NCBI RefSeq assembly: GCF_007829885.1 | Contig: NZ_VIWW01000001.1 | Location: 682,001 to 746,000, forward strand | Length of the DNA stretch: 64,000 nt | Source of the DNA: Streptomyces brevispora | GTDB taxonomy: Bacteria > Actinomycetota > Actinomycetes > Streptomycetales > Streptomycetaceae | Direction: 5' to 3' | In this document: positions 43,846 to 52,551 of the stretch, piece after piece | How positions within the stretch are numbered: the stretch's first letter is position 1 | Layout: every line of letters starts with the position of its first letter | Translations under genes and position numbers: made by a program | The notes under the pieces: model-generated | Database searches by the model: none | Seen by the model: the letters and a program-made list of their open reading frames with translations, nothing else | Told to the model about the DNA's origin: nothing

Positions 43846-44694
43846 ATGTCCGAAGCAGTCGACGCAGCCGGCGCAGTCGCCGCGCCCACCCGCGGCACCG
43901 TGACGTTCGTCGGTGCCGGCCCCGGCGCCGCCGATCTGCTGACCTTCCGGGCGGCACGGGCCATCGCGGACGCCGACATCGTGATCTGGGCGGCGAGCCT
44001 GGTGCAGGCGGAGGTCCTCGAGCACGCCCGGGAGGGCGCCGAGATCCTCGACTCGGCCCAGATGTCCCTCGAAGCGGTGGTCGAGGTGTACCGGCGGGCG
44101 GCGGACGAGGGGCTGAAGGTGGCCCGTATCCACTCCGGCGATCCGGCGCTCTGGGGCGGCACTCAGGAGCAGGTCGACCGGTGCGGTGAGCTGGGGGTGG
44201 CGGTCGAGATCGTGCCCGGCGTCTCGTCGTTCTCGGCGGTCGCGGCGATCGCGCGGCGCGAGCTGACCATCCCGGAGGTGGCGCAGTCGGTGATCCTGAC
44301 CCGGCTCGGCGGCGGCAAGACGCCGATGCCGCCGGGCGAGGAGGTGCGGGAGTTCGCGCGGCACGGCACGACGATGGCGCTCTTCCTGTCGGCTGCCCGG
44401 TCCGGGCAGCTGACCCAGGAACTGCTGGAGGGCGGCTATCCCACGACCACGCCCGTCGTGGTCGCGTACCAGGCGACCTGGCCGGAGGAGCTGATCCTGC
44501 ACTGCACGATCGAGACGCTGGAGGAGACGGTCAAGGAGCACAAGCTCTGGAAGCACACGCTGTTCCTGGTCGGCCCCGCCCTGTCGGCGTCGGGCACCCG
44601 TTCGCACCTCTACCACCCGGGTCATTTCCACGGTTACCGCAAGGCCGACAAGGCGGCTCGGGCCGAGCTGCGGGCCCAGCGGTCCGGCTCGTGA
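43846..44694 (+). CDS. cobM: precorrin-4 C11-methyltransferase CobM
   Basis: 282 residues: VGAGPGAADLLTFRAARAI, ARIHSGDPALWGGTQEQ and VPGVSSFSAVAAIARREL are tetrapyrrole-methylase motifs matched to CobM/CbiF. The ATG has AAAGGA ahead. Starts the second rightward cob block; overlaps cobL by 4 nt. Confidence 0.93.
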   Translation: MSEAVDAAGAVAAPTRGTVTFVGAGPGAADLLTFRAARAIADADIVIWAASLVQAEVLEHAREGAEILDSAQMSLEAVVEVYRRAADEGLKVARIHSGDPALWGGTQEQVDRCGELGVAVEIVPGVSSFSAVAAIARRELTIPEVAQSVILTRLGGGKTPMPPGEEVREFARHGTTMALFLSAARSGQLTQELLEGGYPTTTPVVVAYQATWPEELILHCTIETLEETVKEHKLWKHTLFLVGPALSASGTRSHLYHPGHFHGYRKADKAARAELRAQRSGS

Positions 44695-45947
44695 TCCGGG
44701 TATTCGGTACGGGAACGGGGGCGCCGCTCGGCCCCGACGCCGTGGCGGCTCTGGCGCGGGCCACGCTGGTGGTCGGCGCGCGGCGCCATCTGGACGGCGC
44801 GGCGCTCCCGGAGCGGGCCGGCCGGGTGGTCCTCGGGCCGCTGGCTCCGGCCCTCGACCGGATCGAAGGGCAACTGGCCGAGGACGGGGCCCGGGTGGTG
44901 GTGCTGGCCTCCGGTGATCCGGGGTTCTTCGGGATCGTACGGGCGCTGGCGGAGCGGTTCGGGCCGGCGGCGCTCGATGTGCGGCCGGGCGCTCCTTCGG
45001 TCGCGGTGGCGTTCGCCCGGCTGGGGCTGCCGTGGGACGACGCGGTGGTGGTCAGCGCGCACGGGCGGGATCCGCGGACCGCGGTGAACGTGTGCCTGGC
45101 GCACCCCAAGGTCGCGGTGCTGACCGGCCCGGGTGCGGGTCCCGCCGAGCTGGCGGCCGGGCTGGTGTACCGGAGCGAGGAGCGCGTCCTGGTCGTCGCG
45201 ACGGCGCTCGGGGACCCGGAGCACGAGCGCGTCGAGCGGCTGACGCCCCGGGAGGCGGCGGTCCGCTCATGGCCCGATCCGGTGAGTGTGGTGCTGTGCC
45301 TGGACGAGTCGCGGGCCCTGTCGCCGGTGCGGACGGTGGCGGGTCCGGCCGCCGGTCCGGCGGGGTGGGCGCTGGACGAGGCGGAGTTCGAGCACCGTGA
45401 CTCGATGATCACCAAGTTCGAGGTGCGGGCGCTGGCGCTGGCCCGGCTCGGGCCGCGCACGGGTGACCTGGTCTGGGACATCGGTGCCGGGTCGGGATCG
45501 GTGGCGGTGGAGTGCGCCCGGCTCGGGGCAGCCGCCGTCGCCGTCGAGAAGACGTCGGACGGGGTCGGGCGGATCCGGGCGAACGCGGCCGCGCACGGGG
45601 TGTACGTGCGGGCGGTGCACGGTGCCGCACCGGTCGTGCTGTCCGATCTGCCCGACCCGGACGCGGTGTTCGTCGGGGGCGGCGGGCGTGAACTGCCCGC
45701 GATCGTGACCGCGTGCGCCCGGCGGGCGCGGCGCGCCGTGGTGGTCGCGGTGGCGGCCCTGGACCGGGTGCCGCAGGTGCGGTCGGCGCTGGCCGCCGCC
45801 GGGTTCGAGCCCGAGGGGGTGCTGCTCCAGTCCTCCCGGCTGGCGCCGCTGCCCGGTGACGTGACCCGGCTCGCCGCCGCCAATCCGGTGTTTCTGCTGT
45901 GGGGCGTCCGCCCCGCGGTTCGTGCAAGTGAAGGAGCAGTCCAGTGA
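44691..45947 (+). CDS. cobL: precorrin-6Y C5,15-methyltransferase (decarboxylating) CobL
   Basis: 418 residues combining a CbiE-type methylase domain (LASGDPGFFGIVRAL, RPGAPSVAVAFARLG) with a C-terminal CbiT-type methyltransferase (LVWDIGAGSGSVAVECARLG). It methylates C5 and C15 and decarboxylates the acetate side chain. GTG start 44691; overlaps the next gene by 4 nt. Confidence 0.93.
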   Translation: MIRVFGTGTGAPLGPDAVAALARATLVVGARRHLDGAALPERAGRVVLGPLAPALDRIEGQLAEDGARVVVLASGDPGFFGIVRALAERFGPAALDVRPGAPSVAVAFARLGLPWDDAVVVSAHGRDPRTAVNVCLAHPKVAVLTGPGAGPAELAAGLVYRSEERVLVVATALGDPEHERVERLTPREAAVRSWPDPVSVVLCLDESRALSPVRTVAGPAAGPAGWALDEAEFEHRDSMITKFEVRALALARLGPRTGDLVWDIGAGSGSVAVECARLGAAAVAVEKTSDGVGRIRANAAAHGVYVRAVHGAAPVVLSDLPDPDAVFVGGGGRELPAIVTACARRARRAVVVAVAALDRVPQVRSALAAAGFEPEGVLLQSSRLAPLPGDVTRLAAANPVFLLWGVRPAVRASEGAVQ

Positions 45948-47668
45948 TCGGCCTCATCTCCGCGACGGCGGCCGGCGCCGTCGCCCGCGACCGGCTGGCC
46001 GCGGCCTGGCCCGGCCGCGCCGTGGTCTACGACGGCCCGGTGCGCGAGGCCGTGCGGCGGGCGTTCGCCGAGTGTGAGCAGTTGGTGTGCTTCCTCGCCA
46101 CGGGGGCCGTGGTGCGGTTGGTCGCGCCGCTGCTGGTGGACAAGGCCGCGGATCCGGGGATCGTCTGTGTGGACGAGGCGGGGCGCCATGCGGTGGCGCT
46201 GCTCGGCGGGCACGGCGGCGGGGCGAACGCCCTGGCGGTGGAGGTCGGTGAGGTGCTGGGCGCCGCGCCGGTCGTGACGACGGCGACGGACGCGGTGGGG
46301 ATCGCCGGTCTGGACATGCTCGGCCTCCCCGTGGAGGGGGATGTCGCGGGGGTGTCGCGGGCGATGCTCGACGGTGCGCCGGTGGCGTTGCGGGCGGACG
46401 CGGCAGGGCCGTTGCCGGCCCTGCCGCCGAACGTGAGCCCGGACGGTGCGGGCCCGGCGGTGCTGTACATCACCGACCGGATCATCGAACTCGCTTCGCA
46501 GGAAGCCGTGTTGCGGCCCGCCTCGCTCGCCGTCGGGGTCGGTGCGTCCAAGGACGCGCCCGAGGACGAGGTGCTCGGGCTGATCCGGGACGCCCTGGCC
46601 GGGGCGGGGCTCTCGCCCTTGAGCGTCGCGGAGTTGGTGACCGTGGACGCGAAGGCCGGGGAGCCGGGGATCGTGGCCGCCGCCGCACGGCTCGGGGTGC
46701 CGCTGCGGACGTACCCGGCCGCGGAACTGGCCCGGATCGAAGTGCCGCATCCGTCCGACGCGCCGCTCGCCGCCGTCGGAACGCCGTCGGTGGCGGAGGC
46801 CGCCGCGCTCGCGGCGGGCGGTGAACTCCTCGTACCGAAGCGGAAGTCACAGCCCGAGGGGCGCGCGGCGATGGCGACCTGCGCGGTGGTCCGCCGGGCT
46901 CCGCGCGGTCGGCTGGCCGTCGTCGGGCTCGGCCCCGGTGCCCGTGATCTGCTGACGCCGCGCGCCCGCGACGAGCTGCGGCGGGCCTCGGTGCTGGTCG
47001 GGCTGGACCAGTACGTCGACCAGATCAGGGACCTGCTGCGGCCCGGCACCACGGTGTTGGAGTCGGGGCTGGGCGCCGAGGAGGAGCGGGCCCGTACCGC
47101 GGTCGCGGAGGCGCGCAAGGGGCATGCCGTGGCGCTGATCGGCAGTGGCGACGCGGGCGTGTACGCGATGGCGTCGCCCGCGCTCGCCGAAGCCGGGGCC
47201 GATATCGATGTGGTGGGTGTGCCGGGGGTGACGGCCGCGTTGGCGGCCGCCGCGATCCTGGGTGCCCCGCTGGGCCACGACCACGTCTCGATCAGCCTCT
47301 CCGATCTGCACACGCCGTGGGAGGTCATCGAACGCCGGGTACGGGCCGCGGCCGAGGCCGACATCATCGTGACGTTCTACAACCCGCGCAGCCGGGGCCG
47401 CGACTGGCAGCTCCCGAAGGCGCTGTCGATCCTGGCCGGGCACCGGGAGCCGGCCACACCGGTCGGAGTCGTACGCAATGCCTCACGCCCCGACGAGAGC
47501 AGCCGGGTGACCTCGCTGGCGGAACTGGACCCGGAGACGGTCGACATGATGACCGTCGTGACCGTCGGCAACACGGCCACCCGGGAGATCGCGGGCCGCA
47601 TGGTCACCCCGCGCGGCTACCGCTGGCAGTCGGCCCCGGACTCCCCGGCCGGGGAGTCCGCCCGATGA
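45944..47668 (+). CDS. cobJ: CbiG-CobJ fusion (cobalt-precorrin-5A hydrolase / precorrin-3B C17-methyltransferase)
   Basis: 574 residues. The N-terminal 310 are CbiG-like: VCFLATGAVVRLVAPLL, VALLGGHGGGANALA and a C-terminal CbiG lobe (LAVGVGASKDAPEDEVL). The rest is CobJ: AVVGLGPGARDLLTPRARDEL, ALIGSGDAGVYAMASPAL and FYNPRSRGRDWQL. Fusion links two steps of ring contraction/side-chain removal. CbiG is usual in the early-cobalt route, CobJ names the aerobic enzyme. Confidence 0.9.
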   Translation: MIGLISATAAGAVARDRLAAAWPGRAVVYDGPVREAVRRAFAECEQLVCFLATGAVVRLVAPLLVDKAADPGIVCVDEAGRHAVALLGGHGGGANALAVEVGEVLGAAPVVTTATDAVGIAGLDMLGLPVEGDVAGVSRAMLDGAPVALRADAAGPLPALPPNVSPDGAGPAVLYITDRIIELASQEAVLRPASLAVGVGASKDAPEDEVLGLIRDALAGAGLSPLSVAELVTVDAKAGEPGIVAAAARLGVPLRTYPAAELARIEVPHPSDAPLAAVGTPSVAEAAALAAGGELLVPKRKSQPEGRAAMATCAVVRRAPRGRLAVVGLGPGARDLLTPRARDELRRASVLVGLDQYVDQIRDLLRPGTTVLESGLGAEEERARTAVAEARKGHAVALIGSGDAGVYAMASPALAEAGADIDVVGVPGVTAALAAAAILGAPLGHDHVSISLSDLHTPWEVIERRVRAAAEADIIVTFYNPRSRGRDWQLPKALSILAGHREPATPVGVVRNASRPDESSRVTSLAELDPETVDMMTVVTVGNTATREIAGRMVTPRGYRWQSAPDSPAGESAR

Positions 47669-47718
47669 GCCGCACCGCCGATCCGCACCCCACCCCCCAT
47701 GAACACCGAGGAGAACCT

Positions 47719-48630
47719 GTGAACACCCCGTCCGCCCAGCCCGCACTGCTGATCGCCGGCCACGGCACCCGGGACGAGGGCGGGGCCGCCGCCTTCCGCG
47801 ACTTCGTGGCCGAGCTCGGCGCCCGCAACCCGCAACTGCCCGTCGCGGGCGGCTTCATCGAGCTGTCGCCGCCGCCGCTCGGCGACGCGGTGACCGAGCT
47901 CGTCGAGCGTGGTGTGAAGCGCTTCGCCGCCGTCCCGCTGATGCTGGTGTCGGCGGGGCACGCCAAGGGCGACATCCCGGCGGCGCTGACCCGCGAGAAG
48001 GAGCGCCACCCCGGCATCTCGTACACCTACGGGCGTCCGCTGGGCCCGCACCCGGCGCTGCTGAAGGTGCTGGAGCGGCGGGTCGACGAGGTACTGGGCG
48101 ACACCGACCGCTCCGAGGTGACGGTGCTGCTGGTCGGGCGCGGCTCCACCGACCCGGACGCCAACGCCGAGGTGTACAAGGCGTCGAGGCTGTTCTGGGA
48201 GGGCCGGGGGTACGCCGGGGTGGAGACGGCGTTCGTCTCGCTGGCCGCACCCGATGTGCCGTCGGGTCTGGACCGTTGCGTGAAGCTGGGTGCGGGGCGC
48301 ATAGTCGTTCTGCCGTACTTCCTCTTCACCGGCATCCTGCCGGACCGGGTGCGTCAGCAGACCGGGAAGTGGGCCGCCGCCCATCCGGAGCTGGATGTCC
48401 GGTCGGCCGAGGTGATCGGCGCCGCGGAGGAACTGCTCGATCTCGTCATGGAGCGCTACCGGGAGGCCGTCAAGGGCGATCTGCGGATGAACTGCGACTC
48501 TTGCGTGTACCGGATCGCACTGCCGGGCTTCGAGGACAAGGTGGGACTGCCGCAGCAGCCGCACTTCCACCCTGACGACGACGGCCATCACCACCACCCC
48601 CACCATGGCGGTCATGCACACTCCCACTGA
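47719..48630 (+). CDS. sirohydrochlorin chelatase / CbiX-type cobaltochelatase
   Basis: 303 residues from GTG 47719, chosen because AGGAGAA lies ahead; an ATG at 47665 that overlaps the cobJ stop is possible. Two chelatase lobes: LLIAGHGTRDEGGAAAF and VTVLLVGRGSTDPDANAEVY. The tail is His-rich (FHPDDDGHHHHPHHGGHAHS), a likely metal store. The family inserts cobalt or iron into sirohydrochlorin. Confidence 0.85.
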   Translation: MNTPSAQPALLIAGHGTRDEGGAAAFRDFVAELGARNPQLPVAGGFIELSPPPLGDAVTELVERGVKRFAAVPLMLVSAGHAKGDIPAALTREKERHPGISYTYGRPLGPHPALLKVLERRVDEVLGDTDRSEVTVLLVGRGSTDPDANAEVYKASRLFWEGRGYAGVETAFVSLAAPDVPSGLDRCVKLGAGRIVVLPYFLFTGILPDRVRQQTGKWAAAHPELDVRSAEVIGAAEELLDLVMERYREAVKGDLRMNCDSCVYRIALPGFEDKVGLPQQPHFHPDDDGHHHHPHHGGHAHSH

Positions 48631-49708
48631 GAGCCCCGACGCAACCGGCGCGGGCGCGCACGATCTGCGGCATCACGGTGACGCAGAGGTACGGGGACGG
48701 GGCCGGGATCTGACCGATCTCGCCGTCAACGTACGGGCCGGTACCCCACCGGCCTGGCTGAAGGAGCGGATAGCCGCGTCGCTGGGCGCGCTCGCCGCCT
48801 ACCCGGACGGGCGTCCGGCGCTCGCGGCAGTCGCCGCACGGCACGGGCTGCCGCCCGAGCGGGTCCTGTTGACCGCGGGTGCGGCGGAGGCGTTCGTGCT
48901 GATCGCACGCGCGCTGCCGGCCCGGCGTCCGGTCGTGGTCCATCCGCAGTTCACCGAGCCCGAGGCCGCCCTGCGCGCCGCCGGGCACGAGGTGGGGCGG
49001 GTGCTGTTGCGCGCGGAGGACGGCTTCCGGCTGGACCCGGCCGCGGTTCCGGCGGACGCGGATCTGGTGGTGGTCGGCAATCCGACCAACCCGACGTCCG
49101 TGCTGCACCCGGCGGCCGTGCTGGAGCAACTGGCGCGCCCCGGGCGGACGCTGGTGGTCGACGAGGCGTTCATGGACGCGGTGCCCGATGAGCGCGAGGC
49201 GCTGTGCGGCCGTACGGATGTCCCCGGGCTGGTCGTCCTGCGCAGCCTCACCAAGACCTGGGGGCTCGCCGGACTGCGGATCGGTTATGTCACGGCCGCG
49301 CCGGAGACCGTGCGCAGGCTGGCCCGGGCGCAGCCGCTGTGGCCGGTGTCGGCGCCGGCGCTGACGGCCGCCGAGGCGTGCGTGGAGCCTCGGGCGCTGG
49401 CGGAGGCGGCGGACGCGGCGGAACGCATCGCGGTGGACCGCCGCCATCTGGTCGCGGGGCTCCGCGAGTTCACCGAGATACGGGTGGTGGAGCCGGCCGA
49501 GGGCCCGTTCGTCCTGATCCGGCTGGAGCGGGCCGCGGAGATCCGGCAGCGGCTGCGGACGCTGGGCTTCGCGGCCCGGCGCGGCGACACGTTTCCGGGG
49601 CTCGGCACCGACTGGCTGCGGCTGGCGGTGCGCGACCGTACGACGACCAACAGCTTTCTGCAGGTGCTCGACCAGGCACTCCAGGCACTGACCACGGTCG
49701 GCCGGTGA
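48605..49708 (+). CDS. PLP-dependent aminotransferase, CobC-like threonine-phosphate decarboxylase
   Basis: 367 residues of the histidinol-phosphate aminotransferase fold: VVGNPTNPTSVLHP, LVVDEAFMDAVP and the PLP Lys in LRSLTKTWGLAGLRIGY. By cob context it probably makes aminopropanol phosphate, like CobC/CobD. It starts inside the chelatase His tail (overlap 26 nt; ATG 48614 would reduce it to 17). Confidence 0.85.
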   Translation: MAVMHTPTESPDATGAGAHDLRHHGDAEVRGRGRDLTDLAVNVRAGTPPAWLKERIAASLGALAAYPDGRPALAAVAARHGLPPERVLLTAGAAEAFVLIARALPARRPVVVHPQFTEPEAALRAAGHEVGRVLLRAEDGFRLDPAAVPADADLVVVGNPTNPTSVLHPAAVLEQLARPGRTLVVDEAFMDAVPDEREALCGRTDVPGLVVLRSLTKTWGLAGLRIGYVTAAPETVRRLARAQPLWPVSAPALTAAEACVEPRALAEAADAAERIAVDRRHLVAGLREFTEIRVVEPAEGPFVLIRLERAAEIRQRLRTLGFAARRGDTFPGLGTDWLRLAVRDRTTTNSFLQVLDQALQALTTVGR

Positions 49709-49734
49709 CGGTCCCGGCAGGCGGCGACGCCTGA

Positions 49735-49780
49735 GGGGCGGGGAACGGTGCTCCACTCACGGAACACCGCTCCCCGCCCC
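49735..49780. terminator. bidirectional terminator between the cob run and LAETG gene
   Basis: 16-bp arms GGGGCGGGGAACGGTG (49735-49750) and CACCGCTCCCCGCCCC (49765-49780) pair with a single mismatch. A T-rich run follows on the + strand. Confidence 0.9.
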
Positions 49781-49838
49781 CGTTCTTCCTTACGGCCCCC
49801 CGGCCTCCCCCTCGGGCACTGATTCGCTCACCCGGACG

Positions 49839-50999
49839 TCAGCTCTGCGCACGCCGCCGAACCACGACCATCGCGCCGGCGCCGACCGCCAGCAGCAGCG
49901 CCGCACCGCCTGCGATGTACGGCGTGGCGGAGCTGGAGCCCGTCTCGGCGAGGTCGGCGTCGGCAGCCGCGGGGGTGTTGCCGGTGCCGGTCTGAGTCTT
50001 CACGTCGCCGCCGCCGGTGCCGGAGTGGTGACCAGCCGTGGAGCCCCCGTTGCCGGTGCTGGAGCCGCTGCCCGTCGAACCTCCGTTGGACGAGCCGCCG
50101 CTGGAGCCGCCGTCGGTCGAACCGCCGTCGCCGGAGCCCCCGTCGGACGCACCACCGTCGGACGAGCCGCCATCACTGGAACCGCCGTCGTCGGAGCCCC
50201 CGTCGGACGCACCACCGTCGGACGAGCCGCCATCACTGGAACCGCCGTCCGACGAGCCGCCGTCGGTGGAGCCGCCCGGCCTGGGAGCCTTCGGCGTCTC
50301 GCAGGTGGCCTCGGCGAGCGTGACCTCGCCCCGCACATCGGCGACGTTCAGCTTGAGCGGGTTCACCGAGACCTTCAGCTGAAGTGCCGCGGCCGCCGCG
50401 GTGCGTGAGGTGGTGTGCGTCTTCGACAGGTCGAGCGTCACCTCGCCGACGTCCGGCACCTTGACCTCCGTGGTACCTCCGGCCGTCAGGGTCACACGCC
50501 GGCCGAGCACCTTCACGTGACCCAGCACATTCGACTCGGCGACCGGCCTGTGGCCCACCTCGCAGACCGCCTTGGACGTGACCTGCTCGACCTCGATCAG
50601 CGAGAGCAGCGGCAGACCGGGCAGGTGCAGCCGGGCCCTCGCGATGTTGCTGTAACCCTCGGCACGGTGCTCGTCGGCGGTGGCGTTAGCCGTGGCGACA
50701 TCGGCACGCAGCACGCTGAACGGCTTCCCGTGGTCGACGCCGTCGAGCCGCACGCTGAGCGCCGTCTCCTTGGCGGCGGCCGGGGCGTGCACCTCGTTGA
50801 GCGCGGCCTTGAGCGGCACGTCGATCGTCTTGTTCAGGAGCGAGACGTCGAGTGCGGTACGGAGCACTACCGCGCTCGCCTTCCCGTCGCCGGTGGTCGT
50901 GGTCGTCGCGGTGGCGGCCTGCGCCGGGACGGCGACCAGCAGTGCGACGGGAGCGGCGGCGACCGCCAGGGCGGCGAGGCGGAAGGTGTTGCTGTTCAA
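49839..50999 (-). CDS. LAETG-anchored surface protein, SCO1860 family
   Basis: 386 residues from TTG 50997-50999 (reads NSNTFRLAALAVAA as a signal peptide ending PAQA). A predicted beta-rich domain (about 35-220) is followed by a Ser-Asp-Gly repeat stalk (about 225-310) and a cell-wall sorting signal: LAETG, hydrophobic helix YIAGGAALLLAVGAGAMVVV, RRRAQS. LAETG is the class E sortase motif. No longer start has a credible signal. GGGGG precedes the TTG. Function unknown. Confidence 0.85.
   Translation of the reverse strand: MNSNTFRLAALAVAAAPVALLVAVPAQAATATTTTTGDGKASAVVLRTALDVSLLNKTIDVPLKAALNEVHAPAAAKETALSVRLDGVDHGKPFSVLRADVATANATADEHRAEGYSNIARARLHLPGLPLLSLIEVEQVTSKAVCEVGHRPVAESNVLGHVKVLGRRVTLTAGGTTEVKVPDVGEVTLDLSKTHTTSRTAAAAALQLKVSVNPLKLNVADVRGEVTLAEATCETPKAPRPGGSTDGGSSDGGSSDGGSSDGGASDGGSDDGGSSDGGSSDGGASDGGSGDGGSTDGGSSGGSSNGGSTGSGSSTGNGGSTAGHHSGTGGGDVKTQTGTGNTPAAADADLAETGSSSATPYIAGGAALLLAVGAGAMVVVRRRAQS
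50121..50240 (-). repeat. 60-bp tandem duplication in the surface protein stalk
   Basis: 50121-50180 and 50181-50240 are identical except for one base (C50131/T50191). They encode Ser/Asp/Gly repeats, so recombination should lengthen or shorten the stalk in 20-residue steps. Confidence 0.9.
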
Positions 51000-51334
51000 G
51001 ATGGTGGAACCCCCACAAGAGACATGGAGCCACCGGCGCCGTCCAATGCGGGACATCGCGGGCACCGGTGGCCTCGACTCCGTGAATCTTTACGCACAGA
51101 GGGTGAACTGACCGACACCTGAGGTGAGTTCACCCCAAAGGGGGGTTTCCGTGCTTGTATTCGATTATCTCGGCACGTGCGTTCCTCTGGTTCACCCGAT
51201 TCGCCGAGCGTGGGCGGTCCGCGGACGGACCGCGCCGGAGCATGCGCAGAGGTGCTTCAACGAGCGGGCCGGCTCCCGGTAACTGCCGGTCAACACGGCG
51301 AACCCCGGGCCGGTCCGGACCCGGGGCCCGCCCG
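51000..51334. other. intergenic region between the LAETG gene and an amidohydrolase
   Basis: 335 nt between two leftward genes. It contains a 9-bp inverted repeat (51101-51109 and 51127-51135, GGGTGAACT / AGTTCACCC), which may be an operator of the LAETG gene. It also holds a GCGGTCCG/CGGACCGC hairpin (51214-51233) and the amidohydrolase terminator. No coding frame stands out. Confidence 0.55.
51303..51326 (-). terminator. terminator of the amidohydrolase gene
   Basis: CCCCGGG (51303-51309) pairs with CCCGGGG (51320-51326), with a GC-rich near-palindromic centre, 8 nt after the stop. Confidence 0.75.
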
Positions 51335-52435
51335 TCAGCCGATCACGCGCCCGTTCAGCACGACCCGGCGGGGCGCGGCCAGCACGCGCACGTCCGCCCG
51401 CGGATCCTCGTCGTAGACCACGAGGTCGGCCGGGGCGCCCTCCTCGAGTCCCGGCCTGCCGAGCCACTCGCGCGCGCCCCAGGCCGCCGCGGACAGTGCC
51501 TCCAGGGCGGGGATGCCCGCCTTCACCAGTTCGGCGACCTCGTCGGCCACCAGCCCGTGTGCCAGCACACCGCCCGCGTCGGTGCCGACGAAGACGGGGA
51601 TCCCGGCGTCATGGGCGGCGCCCACCGTGGCGTACCGCCGCTCGTGCAGCCGGCGCATATGGGCGGACCAGCGCGGGTACTTGGCGTCGCCGCCCCGCGC
51701 CAGCGAGGGGAAGGTGGCGATGTTGACCAGCGTCGGAACGATCGCGACCCCGCGCTCCGCGAAGAGCGGGATCGTCTCCTCGGTGAGCCCGGTCGCATGC
51801 TCGACGCAGTCGATCCCGGCCTCGACGAGGTCGCGCAGGGAGTCCTCGGCGAAGCAGTGCGCGGTGACCCGGGCGCCCAGCCGGTGCGCCTCGGCGATAG
51901 CGGCCCCGACCGCCTCGCGCGGCCAGCACGCGGTCAGGTCGCCCACCCCCCGGTCGATCCAGTCGCCGACCAGCTTCACCCAGCCGTCGCCGCGGCGCGC
52001 CTCCTGCGCCACGTACGCCACCAGCTCGTCCGGCTCGATCTCGTACGCGTAGTTCCTGGTGTACCGCCGGGTCCTGGCGATGTGCCGGCCGGCCCTGATG
52101 ATCTTCGGCAGGTCCTCGCGGTCGTCGATCCACCGGGTGTCGGCGGGCGAACCCGCGTCCCGCAGGAGCAGCGCGCCGGCCTCCCGGTCATCGACGGCCT
52201 GCTTCTCGGTGGTCGCGGTGTCGACGGCCCCGTGGTGGTCGAGCCCGACGTGGCAGTGGGCGTCGACCAGCCCCGGCAGTACCCACCCGGTGAGGACCGT
52301 CGCCCCGTCCGCACCGGCGGGCCGCTCGTACGAGACGCGTCCGTCGACCGCCCAGAGCTCGTCCCTGACCTCGTCGGGTCCGACGAGCACCCGCCCCTTC
52401 ACATGCAGCACCCTCGGCGCCTCGTGATCGCTCAT
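51335..52435 (-). CDS. amidohydrolase family protein (imidazolonepropionase/prolidase-like)
   Basis: 366 residues from ATG 52433-52435. Metal-site motifs: GLVDAHCHVGLDHH (HxH), WVKLVGDW with a candidate bridging Lys, VTAHCFAE, CVEHATG and VFVGTDAGG. Typical of the prolidase/imidazolonepropionase-like branch. The conserved neighbours are the ectoine and cob genes; the substrate is unknown. Confidence 0.87.
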   Translation of the reverse strand: MSDHEAPRVLHVKGRVLVGPDEVRDELWAVDGRVSYERPAGADGATVLTGWVLPGLVDAHCHVGLDHHGAVDTATTEKQAVDDREAGALLLRDAGSPADTRWIDDREDLPKIIRAGRHIARTRRYTRNYAYEIEPDELVAYVAQEARRGDGWVKLVGDWIDRGVGDLTACWPREAVGAAIAEAHRLGARVTAHCFAEDSLRDLVEAGIDCVEHATGLTEETIPLFAERGVAIVPTLVNIATFPSLARGGDAKYPRWSAHMRRLHERRYATVGAAHDAGIPVFVGTDAGGVLAHGLVADEVAELVKAGIPALEALSAAAWGAREWLGRPGLEEGAPADLVVYDEDPRADVRVLAAPRRVVLNGRVIG

Positions 52436-52551
52436 GGACTGCACTGTACGAGGCACCCCGGAGGCCGCCCAGGCGGTGCTGGGTACCCTCGGTGCAGGCC
52501 CGGCCCGCAGGCCCCGCCGCACACCGATCCGATCGCGAAGAGAGCACCACC

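Noticed and set aside
47665..47718. ATG 47665 as start of the chelatase
   Set aside because: It overlaps the cobJ stop as ATGA and remains possible, but the GTG at 47719 has a better ribosome site and begins at the conserved domain.
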